Below are positions 38,336-46,414 of a stretch of 64,000 bases of DNA, piece by piece. The stretch comes from Peptostreptococcus faecalis (GTDB lineage: Bacteria > Bacillota > Clostridia > Peptostreptococcales > Peptostreptococcaceae), in NCBI RefSeq assembly GCF_900240845.1, contig NZ_OERU01000001.1:62001-126000 (forward strand), read 5' to 3'. The position numbers and the translations under genes are program-made. The first letter of the stretch is position 1; each line of letters starts with the position of its first letter. The notes under the pieces were generated by a model. The model saw nothing but the letters and a program-made list of their open reading frames with translations, did no database searches and was not told the origin of the DNA.

Positions 38336-38735
38336 TATAGTTCCTCCTATCTATTGTACTAATTTTAGCCTATCCAGTTATCCTATTTATTACCATAATA
38401 CCATGATAAAGTATATAATCCAATTATTCATAATAAAATTAAATTAATAAGTCATTTTTATTTATTATTACTTATTAATAACTTTTATTCTTGTTCAGTT
38501 AAATGTTTTAAAAAGAGTATAAATCAAACCTAATATATTTAAATTTATTCTTCTTTAATTTATAAAGTTATTTAATATTATTTTATTTGTTATTTAGGAT
38601 ATACTTTTTTAATATTTTCTTTTTTTATAATTTTCTTTATAATAATTTTCTTTCTGTGTTAGTATAAATATACCTTAAGCAAAATTGATCTTTATTAAGT
38701 TCTAGAATTAATTTAATATGATTAGATGTATTATT
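38336..38735. other. Non-coding AT-rich gap
   Basis: About 400 bases with no convincing open frame, hairpin terminator or recognisable RNA. T-rich runs around 38560-38660 are the only visible feature. Confidence 0.45.
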
Positions 38736-39173
38736 ATGAACAAGAATTTAAAGAAAAGCATCTTTTTATCATTGACATTAACAACAACTGGAGCACCTAT
38801 AATTGGATAGGTTTTTGCATACGATTTTGAGAACAATGATTTCAAAGTTTCAAAATCTTCTTCTGTTAAACTATATTCTATAATTAGCTATAGGCGTTCT
38901 CTTCGCAGCAATATATATTGTATCAAATTATATTCTGTGTATGGAGGTTATGATAAAAATGTAAAAGTATCATATCAAAAAATACAATATGGATGCACTG
39001 ATGTTGGCAATATAACAAAAAATAATAATGCAGAATTTTGGACTTACTATGCCCCTAGTAGTTGACCTTTTACTTCCATCACATCTCCATTTTTTATTTG
39101 TGGAGTTACCCATTCTATAAAAATCACTAGAAATGGTTCTGCGTGGACTGAAAAACTTCAAAATATATATTAA
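38736..39173 (+). pseudogene. Small secreted protein gene with two in-frame stops
   Basis: A single frame of 146 codons starts with a signal-peptide-like MNKNLKKSIFLSLTLTTTGA, meets TAG at 38808-38810 (GAPIIG-stop-VFAYDF), continues to WTYYAPSS, meets TGA at 39063-39065, and ends ITRNGSAWTEKLQNIY at 39171-39173. Both stops differ from TGG by one base. The product would be a secreted protein of about 145 residues. I do not recognise the family; size and the following small membrane gene recall bacteriocin-immunity pairs, which is only a guess. Confidence 0.55.
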
Positions 39174-39218
39174 TTTATTTAGTCTATATTACATTAAAAT
39201 TTTGAAAGGTTTTTTAAA

Positions 39219-39640
39219 ATGAAAAAAAAATTTTTATTATTGAGCATTTTATTTTTGATAGTAATATTATATGTTAATACTGTTGTAGTTCCACTAGAAA
39301 AAGAACTTTTTTATTCAAGCTTTGGTAAAAATAAAACAGTTTTTTTCTTCAGTTCTTGTTAAGTTTTTTATATTTTTTTTCAGGTTTTTTTATATCGAAA
39401 TATTTATTTCACATAAATGTTAATGAGAATATAACTAAAATCATAAATATATTATCCCTTGTTTTGTTTATTCTCTATGTAATTTTAACTTTTTCTTTAC
39501 TATCCCAATTAAAAGAAATAATCGTTGAACTTTTTGATGAAAGGATAATTATGTTCTATGAAAATTTATTAGAATATAATTATATAAGCTTCATTTTTGG
39601 GTTTACTTTTGGTACTAAAAGTAAAATAAATAATGAATAA
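39219..39640 (+). pseudogene. Small polytopic membrane protein, frameshifted at a T7 tract
   Basis: GAAAGG precedes ATG 39219. The first 43 residues (MKKKFLLLSILFLIVILYVN, then a short loop) end in a run of seven T at 39340-39346 and soon stop at 39360. With eight T the frame joins FLLSFLYFFSGFFISKYLF and runs to 39640, giving a protein of about 140 residues with three membrane helices. It follows the secreted pseudogene by 45 bases and was probably co-transcribed with it. Confidence 0.6.
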
Positions 39641-39766
39641 AAATGGTATAGAATAATTAGAGATGGCTAGCAAATTATATGCTGATCATCTCTTTTTGAT
39701 AACTATTAAGAGGCTAGTATTCTCAATATATTAACATATATTGTTTTGATTTAACAAAAAAGAAAA

Positions 39767-39794
39767 TTAATTGATTGGCTTTTGATAGTTGAAA
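39767..39794. repeat. 28-bp direct repeat, copy 1
   Basis: TTAATTGATTGGCTTTTGAT + AGTTGAAA. A second copy differing at one base is at 40065-40092 in the same orientation. The pair brackets the DUF5131 remnant. Confidence 0.85.
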
Positions 39795-39884
39795 TACACA
39801 AAAAGATGTAATTATCATTAATTTTCCAGCATGGTTTCTTACTTGAAATTTAATAATATCTCACTTTAAAATCATTTTTTATTA

Positions 39885-40055
39885 CTAAACTTCATAATCA
39901 ATGTTTGCTTTTCTTGCTTGCGATCCTAAAATTTTAGTAGCTAGTTTATATCGTCTTCCATCCTTTATAAAATGAGTACCACATTGTCTAAATTCAAAGT
40001 TTACATTCTTTCTAATACACTGTTCTCTAATATCCAATACCCAGTCATAATGAAA
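39885..40055 (-). pseudogene. DUF5131 (phage Gp37/Gp68-like) C-terminal remnant
   Basis: Fifty-six codons read FHYDWVLDIREQCIRKNVNF, then FRQCGTHFIKDGRRYKLATK, and end SQARKANIDYEV-stop. This matches the conserved C-terminus of DUF5131 proteins, about 230-290 residues when whole and common on phages and mobile elements. There is no start codon; upstream sequence is replaced at the direct repeat. It is a leftover of a larger gene. Confidence 0.75.
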
Positions 40056-40064
40056 CGTTAAGTT

Positions 40065-40092
40065 TTAATTGATTGACTTTTGATAGTTGAAA
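40065..40092. repeat. 28-bp direct repeat, copy 2
   Basis: TTAATTGATTGACTTTTGAT + AGTTGAAA, one mismatch to the copy at 39767-39794. It lies 10 bases beyond the broken 5' edge of the DUF5131 remnant. Confidence 0.85.
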
Positions 40093-40129
40093 GGTTTAGA
40101 TTGACATTTCTATATTATCAGATTTGTAA

Positions 40130-40270
40130 TTACCTATATTCATTCGCTTTTCTTCTGATTGAACCCCCCATACTAAGAGAAACATGCAAATATATATCTA
40201 CTAAATTTTCTCCTATAATATCTTTATTTCACTTAGTAAAAGCATCTAAAAACTTATCTATTTCAATCAT
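40130..40270 (-). pseudogene. Nucleotidyltransferase N-terminal remnant (aminoglycoside adenylyltransferase-like)
   Basis: GGAG lies 7 bases before ATG 40270. The frame reads MIEIDKFLDAFTK, a TGA stop, then NKDIIGENLVDIYLHVSLSMGG and ends at 40130. GENLV-IYLHGSL-MG is the start of the nucleotidyltransferase fold in aminoglycoside adenylyltransferase-like proteins; here the HGS motif has become HVS. Most of the gene, including the metal-binding Asp residues, is gone, so it confers nothing. Confidence 0.6.
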
Positions 40271-40315
40271 AGATTTTCTCCAAAATTATTATTCAATTAT
40301 GAAAATAATACCTGA

Positions 40316-40792
40316 TTAAATTATAATATTTCTATTTCTTTTAACCATTGTTCTATTTTTTCTTCTTCTATAGCTCCCTAATAATTCCAATCCTTTTAAA
40401 ACAGCAGCTTCCTTACATTCATCTTTTATTCTTTCCACCATATTGCCAAATCCGCCGCCACCATGAGTGCAAAAAGGTATAACTTTTTTATCTTTAAAAC
40501 TCATCTCTCTTAAGAAAGTGAGCACAGGTGGAACAAAAGTCTTTAACCAATTTGGAGAACCAACAAAAATTGTATCATACTTATCAATTGATTCCATATA
40601 TTCTTCCAGTTTCGGACAAAAGTCTCTCTCTATTTCGTTTCTAGCTTCCTTTACTGCAGTATTGTATGTTAGAGAATATGGTTTTTCAGGTCTTAATTCA
40701 AAAATATCTCCATCCGTAAGTATTGCAATACTTTCAGCAACACCTCTCGTAATACCAGAATAAGAGTAATAAACTATAAGTGCCTTCCCCAT
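40316..40792 (-). CDS. Flavodoxin with frameshifted C-terminus
   Basis: AAAGGAG precedes ATG 40792. The protein has the FMN-binding YYSYSGITRGVA loop, VGSPNWLKTFVPPV and CTHGGGGFGNMVERI, as in long flavodoxins. After LKGLELLG the frame goes into SYRRRKNRTMVKR, whereas the alternative frame reads GAIEEEKIEQWLKEIEIL and stops at 40321. One extra G in GGG (40376-40378) accounts for this. About 18 C-terminal residues are altered; the FMN site is intact, so activity may survive. Confidence 0.8.
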   Translation of the reverse strand: MGKALIVYYSYSGITRGVAESIAILTDGDIFELRPEKPYSLTYNTAVKEARNEIERDFCPKLEEYMESIDKYDTIFVGSPNWLKTFVPPVLTFLREMSFKDKKVIPFCTHGGGGFGNMVERIKDECKEAAVLKGLELLGSYRRRKNRTMVKRNRNIII

Positions 40793-40807
40793 TTAAATCA
40801 TCTCCTT

Positions 40808-41356
40808 TTATCTTTGATTTTTCCTCAATTTCAAGATTATCCCATTATTTTCAGCTAATCTTTTAAATTTATTTACTGCATAAGATGCCTTTTCTTTCAT
40901 TTCCATGCTTTTTAGGTCTTCATTTTTTTCTAAATGTTTCACTATTTCTTTTATATCTTCTAATTCTAAAAGATTTACAGCTAGGCAAAAAAGTGTTTTT
41001 TGTCTCCCTGCATTATAATTCTCTAGCAGGAAATCTAATAGTTCAACTTTTTCTATTTGCTCATTCATATAGGCTACTTCACCTATTTCTTGAAATTTCC
41101 TAATATCTTCAAATTGGTGAAGATGTGTAATAAATGAATCATACTTATCTGCGTCTTTGTATTTATCGCACGGGAAATTATCACACTGAAAGCAATATTC
41201 AATTCCTTCATAATTTAAGCTACATTTGGCAATAGAACACGAGTGATGTTCACCCTGACCACACCCTGGACAGTGTCCACTCAATCTCATATTACACAAT
41301 CCGCAGTTTAGACCACATAAAGAAAAATAAGCATTCTTTCTTTTAAAATTTTTCAT
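40808..41356 (-). CDS. DUF3795 cysteine-rich protein
   Basis: The 182-residue protein begins with a cysteine array (CGLNCGLCNMRLSGHCPGC, then CSIAKCS, CFQCDNFPC) suited to binding zinc or an Fe-S cluster, followed by a helical C-terminus. DUF3795 proteins are widespread in anaerobes and have no assigned function. It lies 15 bases before flavodoxin on the same strand, so a redox partnership is possible but unproven. Confidence 0.82.
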   Translation of the reverse strand: MKNFKRKNAYFSLCGLNCGLCNMRLSGHCPGCGQGEHHSCSIAKCSLNYEGIEYCFQCDNFPCDKYKDADKYDSFITHLHQFEDIRKFQEIGEVAYMNEQIEKVELLDFLLENYNAGRQKTLFCLAVNLLELEDIKEIVKHLEKNEDLKSMEMKEKASYAVNKFKRLAENNGIILKLRKNQR

Positions 41357-41476
41357 TCTTCCCCATCCTAAGTATTTATATTTTTAAATGAACATTGTTT
41401 TTAGTCCAGCAAAATTTCTACAAATTTATCTAAAATATAAATTTCCACTAACCAACTTTTTTAGCAACTCCTCAGT

Positions 41477-41977
41477 CTAATATTTATTGTTTCTAACTAA
41501 ATATCCCTCTTGAATTGCTGAAAGTGTTGCTGTAAAACATAAAAATATAGATAAATATTCGATTTTAATAAAAGACAATACAAATGGAGTTAAAAACAAT
41601 AGAAAGCCTGTAAATTTATTGGCTGTTGAATGTACTGTTATTAAATGATTATAATTAATATAGCCATATAAAAAATTGCTAACTTTAACTAATGTAATAA
41701 ATCCTATCCAAATCCAAATCTTATGTGAAATATGTAAACTTGGTAATATTTTATACAAACTTACAGTAACAAATATCATATCTGCTACACCATCAATTTT
41801 TACTCCTAAATTGCTTTCAATATGCATTTTTCTTGCCACTATACCATCTATAATGTCTGTAACCCCGCAATAAAAATAGACTACAAAAAACTCTATTGTA
41901 AAGGTTTCCGTAAAAATGAGAACAAATGCAGCAACTATTCTGCTAAAACTTATTATATTTGCCAATTGCTTAATCAT
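41477..41977 (-). CDS. CDP-alcohol phosphatidyltransferase family protein
   Basis: ATG 41977 follows GGAAGGTG; a GTG six bases earlier overlaps that site. The 166-residue membrane protein has the family motif D41-x2-D44-G-x2-A-R-x8-G-x3-D62-x3-D66 (DIIDGIVARKM, GVKIDGVADM), all catalytic residues present. These enzymes transfer a phosphoalcohol from CDP-alcohols in phospholipid synthesis. The substrate cannot be told; it is shorter than typical PgsA. Confidence 0.82.
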   Translation of the reverse strand: MIKQLANIISFSRIVAAFVLIFTETFTIEFFVVYFYCGVTDIIDGIVARKMHIESNLGVKIDGVADMIFVTVSLYKILPSLHISHKIWIWIGFITLVKVSNFLYGYINYNHLITVHSTANKFTGFLLFLTPFVLSFIKIEYLSIFLCFTATLSAIQEGYLVRNNKY

Positions 41978-42219
41978 ATACACCTTCCCTTCTCACACTT
42001 CAGATTGGAATATTAATATTTAAATTTTTTATTTTCTCCATCCATTTCTTATACTTTATATCCATTTTTTTCCTGTTTGATACTTGCACTGCAAATAACT
42101 TTATAAATCATCAAATATTAAAATACCTTTCGATTCAAAATCAATAATTTCTCTCATCATTCTAAATTATAACTGTCTTGAAAAGAGTTTAATTATGACC
42201 TACAAACTAGAGTTAGAAA

Positions 42220-42758
42220 TTACATTCCAACTATCTTTCTAACTGTATTGGCAGTTCTTATTGTTAGTTTGTTGCTAATATTTGCACTTGCAGTTTTTGA
42301 CCACCAATTTGTCTTTTGATAATTTTTACGACTAAAAGACCAAAATATGACTTCTTTATAGTTACTAATCTTTTCTAAACCTTCTTTAGGTTCTCCAATT
42401 TTACCATATACATCAGAAAACGTAGCTGGTGTCATAACAAAAATCAGATTATCATAGATTTCTTTGTTGTCATTTCCCCACCAGTCAGGTGCATTAAGTA
42501 AAATATCTTCAAGATTCTCCTTTGATATTATAAAAACGTGAATATCAAAACCAAACTGACTTTTATCATTGTCTCAATCAGCCTTGTACACTTCTCAATA
42601 TCATCTTCATTACTTGAAAAAGCGACATTACCACTGTTTAAATATGTTTTCACCTCTTCAAAACCAAGTTTTTCAAATTCACTTTTTAAGTCCGCCATTG
42701 TCACTTTATTCTTTCCACCTATGTTTATGCCTCTTAAGAAGGCTGTATATCTTTTCAT
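42220..42758 (-). pseudogene. DUF1697 family protein, frameshifted
   Basis: Start ATG 42758 (KRYTAFLRGINIGGKN) has GGAGG upstream. The frame follows DUF1697 through KTYLNSGNVAFSS to ETMIK and then shifts; the correct continuation in another frame is SQFGFDIHVFIISKENLEDI, NAPDWWGND and KTNWWSKTASANISNKLTIR to 42220. One A is missing in a short A run (42561-42564, four where five fit). Rejoined length is 179 residues, normal for the family, whose function is unknown. Confidence 0.83.
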
Positions 42759-42804
42759 ATTAGAAGTTACCTCCATGGATTATAATTTAATCAATTATAA
42801 TATC

Positions 42805-43218
42805 TTATTTTCTGTTTGGTCTTCTTTTTATTGCAAGTAATCTCATAAAATCGTCAAATATTAAAGTATCTTTTAGTTCAAACATCATCCATTTTCCATC
42901 ACGGTAAGTTTTCGCTTCATCATAAATTTTTTGAACAGATTCAGAATATGTAACTCTATCAGCTTCAAATTTTAATCTCTCATTCTTGCCAAAGATAATC
43001 ATAAACCCAATACTATTATCTTTTGCATAGAGTGCACAAAGTGTTTTACCGCCTCTGCGATATTTATATTCATAGGTCCATGCTTTTCCTCCACTATTCC
43101 AAAGACAATCCATTTCATATTTTTGGCTAATTGCATCATTTAAGTCTATCCACACCTTATACAGTTCTTCTCCTATTAAATCTGCCATATCTTTTGAATC
43201 AGGTATTTTATCAAGCAT
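42805..43218 (-). CDS. DUF3788 family protein
   Basis: ATG 43218 follows GGAGTG. The 137-residue protein carries LWNSGGKAWTYEYKYRRGGK, TLCALYAKD and a C-terminal FELKDTLIFDDFMRLLAIKR, which match DUF3788, a family of unknown function. A second, decayed copy of its tail lies just upstream (43241-43336). No catalytic motif is evident. Confidence 0.82.
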   Translation of the reverse strand: MLDKIPDSKDMADLIGEELYKVWIDLNDAISQKYEMDCLWNSGGKAWTYEYKYRRGGKTLCALYAKDNSIGFMIIFGKNERLKFEADRVTYSESVQKIYDEAKTYRDGKWMMFELKDTLIFDDFMRLLAIKRRPNRK

Positions 43219-43240
43219 ATTTAACACTCCTTACATTTTT

Positions 43241-43336
43241 TTATTTCTTTAAGCTATTAAAAATCAATTTAATAAAATCGTCAAACATTGAAGTATCTTT
43301 CTATTTAAGCACTATCCATTCCCATAGTGGTATGTC
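43241..43336 (-). pseudogene. DUF3788 C-terminal remnant
   Basis: The 31 codons read DIPLWEWIVLK, a TAG stop, then KDTSMFDDFIKLIFNSLKK. The part around KDT-FDDF-KL aligns with the tail of the intact DUF3788 gene next door. It is the 3' end of a lost paralogue or a partial duplication. A weaker similar patch (FESKGILIFDDL) lies near 42110-42160. Confidence 0.6.
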
Positions 43337-43344
43337 ATTACAGA

Positions 43345-43794
43345 TCATATATTTTTTTCATAAACATAACCTTTCATATCACTTTTTTTATCTTCTATTT
43401 CTCCAATCTTAACATAACCTAGCGATTCATAGAAATTGTGTAGACGATAGCTCTCACTAGGTGTTTCTAATTTCCACTTTTTAACTTTAGGATATTGTTT
43501 TTCAATTTCCAACATTACTTCTTTCCCATATCCTTTTTGTTGATATTCTGGGTCAATAAATATAGCACCTAACTCACCTTTTTTTCCAATTACTGCTACA
43601 AAAAACCCACCAATTTCCTTATCATCAATGAGTATAACTTTACCGAAAATCAAGGGAGGTAAAAATGTTTTTTTCTGTGTTTTAAGAAGTGGCGGATATA
43701 CTCCATATCTTTCATAATCAGGCTGAAAGGCTCTTTCTGCTATTTCATAAAGTAATGGTACATCTTTCTTTTTCATTTTCTTTAAGCAAATCAT
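43345..43794 (-). CDS. GNAT family N-acetyltransferase
   Basis: ATG 43794 follows GGAGG. The 149-residue protein has the GNAT core: a GELGAIFIDPEYQQKGYGKE strand-loop with the acetyl-CoA pyrophosphate-binding Q-x2-G-x-G, and a C-terminal LHNFYESLGYVKIGE. The acceptor substrate cannot be inferred. Confidence 0.85.
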   Translation of the reverse strand: MICLKKMKKKDVPLLYEIAERAFQPDYERYGVYPPLLKTQKKTFLPPLIFGKVILIDDKEIGGFFVAVIGKKGELGAIFIDPEYQQKGYGKEVMLEIEKQYPKVKKWKLETPSESYRLHNFYESLGYVKIGEIEDKKSDMKGYVYEKNI

Positions 43795-43830
43795 ATATAC
43801 CTCCATAGTTCTAATTTACTCCATTATATC

Positions 43831-43878
43831 AAAAATAGGTCAAGATACTTTAACTATTTAGTATCTTGACCTATTTTT
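43831..43878 (-). terminator. Terminator at the end of the recombinase remnant
   Basis: AAAAATAGGTCAAGATACT pairs over 19 bases with AGTATCTTGACCTATTTTT. It overlaps the stop of the serine recombinase fragment. Confidence 0.88.
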
Positions 43879-45026
43879 TAACTTCTATTTTATTCCCAGT
43901 TTTAAACTCTATCTCCATATAATCATCATGTACTATAATTTTATCAATGATTCTTCGAACTAAAATTTCATCATAGTTTTCAATTTTAGCATATGAAGTT
44001 TTAAGGTAAGCCTTTATATCCTGAACTCTTCTTCGTTTTTCACTTCTTGTAGCATTTGCAATCATTACTTCTTGTTTCTTATCTCTAAGTTCATATATTT
44101 CTTCAGCAATTCTTTCATATTCAGATTTTGAATTGGACTTTTGTATTAGTTCATTCTGTAATTCATGAAGTTTTTCATCAATATCATCAACTGTCACATC
44201 AAATTTTTCATCTAACACTTTCATTACATTTTCTTCTATGATTTTAACATAGTCATTTTTGTTTTCTATTAGTACATTTATAGCATCAACCACTACTTCC
44301 TGAAGTAGCTCTTCTTTAACTGTTCTAGCTTGACATTTTTCTGGTCCATTTTCTACTCTAGTTATGCATCTCCATACAATTGCTTTACTTCCTCTACTAT
44401 TCCATTTGATTCTTCTGAAAATATCTTCACAATGAGAACAATATACTATTCCTTATAAAGCATACTTTCCTAAGTGAACTCTTTTATTCTGTTTTCTTTT
44501 TCCTGAATATAAGTTTGAACGTCTTGCTAATTCTTCTTGAGCTCTCCTAAAAACTTCCTTTGATACAATGCCCTCATGATTATCTTCTACATAATATTGA
44601 GGCATAATTCCTTTATTGTTTACTCTCTATTCTTGTTAAAAAGTCAACTGTGTAGCTCTTTTGCAGAAGTGCATCACCCATATACTTTTCATTTCTTAAT
44701 ATTCGGTAAATATCACCATTAGACCATCTAGTTATTCCTGTAGCTGTTTTACACTTATCATTTTCTAAACCTCTTGCTATAGCAGTAGGTCCTTTACCTT
44801 CCAAGAATTCTAAAAATATTCTCTTCACTATCTCTGCTTCTTCTGGAACAATGATAAGTTGTTTTTTATCGTCCTTTGTATATCCTAAAAATTTAGTTGC
44901 ATTAACTATTACCTGTCCTTGCTGAAATCTATATTGATAACCTAATTTTATATTTTCTATTTTTTTAACTCTTTCATCTGTTTCTAAATACTCATTATAT
45001 CTTATAGATCCATTGATTAAGCCACT
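43871..45026 (-). pseudogene. Large serine recombinase, 5'-truncated and frameshifted
   Basis: Reading from 45026: KSGLINGSIRYNEYLETDER and TKFLGYTKDDKKQLIIVPEE lead into the recombinase domain (EGKGPTAIARGLENDKCKTA, RWSNGDIYRILRNEKYMGDA), then a frameshift near 44622, a TAA at 44453-44455, a zinc ribbon (CSHCEDIFRRIKWN) and a C-terminal coiled coil (43871-44293). The catalytic resolvase domain with its Ser is absent. It abuts the 3' end of rlmD. Such integrases move ICEs and transposon-like islands; this copy is dead. Confidence 0.85.
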
Positions 45027-45028
45027 TT

Positions 45029-46390
45029 TTACTTTACTCTTTCAATCAATACCACCGTCTCAACATGAGGCGTATTTGGAAACATATCCATCAGTCTAAC
45101 TTTCTTTACCTTATATCCTCTGCTCTCAAATTCTTCTAAATTCTCTACCAACGATTTTGGATTACAGCTTACATATACTATTTCTTTTGCTCCAAATTCT
45201 GATATATCCTTCACTCCACCGGCAAGTATTCCAGCTCTTGGAGGGTCTACTATTATCAGCTCTGGCTTTTCAGGCAACTCACTTACTATTTTTGATACGT
45301 CACCTGCTATGAATTCACAGTTTTCAAGTCCGTTTAGTTTTGCGTTTTCATTTGCCGATTCTACGGCTTCTTCTATTAGTTCTATTCCATATACTTTGTT
45401 TGCAGTTCTAGCCATTAGCTGCCCTATTGTTCCAGTCCCGCTGTAAAGGTCGAATACTACTTTTCCATCACCTCTAGTGCCAGCAAATTCTATTGCCATT
45501 TCATATAGTTTCTCTGCACCTTTTGTATTTGTCTGGAAAAATGAAAAAGGTGATACTTTAAATTTTAGACCTAGTACTTCTTCATAGAATTCGTCTTTTC
45601 CATATAATACTCTCAATTCATCGCACTGTACAGCATCTGCAAGTTTGTCATTTATTGTATGTAGTATACTTACAATTTTGTTTTCAAGGTTTAGTCTCAA
45701 TAGCATTTCTGCGTACTGGTTCATATCAAATTCTATTTGAGATGAAGTCACTATATTTACCATTATTTCACCAGTATTTTCGCCTTTTCTAACTACTAGA
45801 TGTCTTAAGTATCCTTCATGGTTAAAACTTCTATAATATGGAATTTCCTTTTCTTCAAAGAAATCTCTCGTCTTATTCATTATTTCGATAAAATCAGAGT
45901 CTATTAGTCTACAATCATCTACAGTGACTATGTCAATAAATCTACCTACTTTGTGCATTCCAAGAGATAATGGTCCATCTTTGAATTCATCTCCGAATGT
46001 GAATTCCATTTTGTTTCTATATTTTGTAGATGAAGGGCTCCCCTGTATTCCAAGGTAATCAAAATCTTTTATTCCCTTTTCTTCAAATAGCTCCAGTACT
46101 TGTCTTTCTTTAATTTTTAATTGGTCTTCGTACTCTAAGGATAGTATGCTACATCCTCCACACTGTCTAAAATGACGACAGACTGGTGCCTTTTCCATTT
46201 CAGAAGGTTCTAATAGCTCTAGAAGTTTGACCTCCGCACTGTCTGCTCTAGCTCTTTTTACCACAGCTTTTACTTTTTGACCTGTGATTCCGCCCTTCAT
46301 TTTTATTCTTTTTTCGTCGTAAATTGAGCGTGAAACTCCCCCAAACTCCATTTTACCGACTTCAAATTCTATTATTTCTTTCCTCTTCAT
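45029..46390 (-). CDS. rlmD: 23S rRNA (uracil-5-)-methyltransferase, RlmD/RumA type
   Basis: ATG 46390 follows GAGGGG; an in-frame TTG precedes it directly. The 453-residue protein has an N-terminal TRAM domain, an Fe-S cysteine set (CRHFRQCGGC plus a later Cys), a SAM domain (VFDLYSGTGTIGQLMA), the catalytic VSCNPKSL and VDPPRAG. It makes 5-methyluridine in 23S rRNA using SAM; Firmicute members (RlmCD) can modify two positions. Its 3' end is an established integration hotspot, and a serine recombinase remnant follows immediately. Confidence 0.9.
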   Translation of the reverse strand: MKRKEIIEFEVGKMEFGGVSRSIYDEKRIKMKGGITGQKVKAVVKRARADSAEVKLLELLEPSEMEKAPVCRHFRQCGGCSILSLEYEDQLKIKERQVLELFEEKGIKDFDYLGIQGSPSSTKYRNKMEFTFGDEFKDGPLSLGMHKVGRFIDIVTVDDCRLIDSDFIEIMNKTRDFFEEKEIPYYRSFNHEGYLRHLVVRKGENTGEIMVNIVTSSQIEFDMNQYAEMLLRLNLENKIVSILHTINDKLADAVQCDELRVLYGKDEFYEEVLGLKFKVSPFSFFQTNTKGAEKLYEMAIEFAGTRGDGKVVFDLYSGTGTIGQLMARTANKVYGIELIEEAVESANENAKLNGLENCEFIAGDVSKIVSELPEKPELIIVDPPRAGILAGGVKDISEFGAKEIVYVSCNPKSLVENLEEFESRGYKVKKVRLMDMFPNTPHVETVVLIERVK

Positions 46391-46414
46391 CAATCAATGC
46401 CCCTCTAAGTTTCC

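Noticed and set aside
38970-39161. A 63-codon minus-strand frame
   Set aside because: The plus strand carries a coherent signal-peptide frame across this region; the minus frame has no start context.
1-39173. TGA read as Trp, suggested by stops at Trp positions in several genes
   Set aside because: Intact genes use TGG for Trp and end in TGA (for example cas5c), and some of the broken Trp codons are TAG, so decay fits better.
40080-40319. A 79-codon plus-strand frame
   Set aside because: The complementary strand carries a recognisable nucleotidyltransferase remnant with its own ribosome-binding site.
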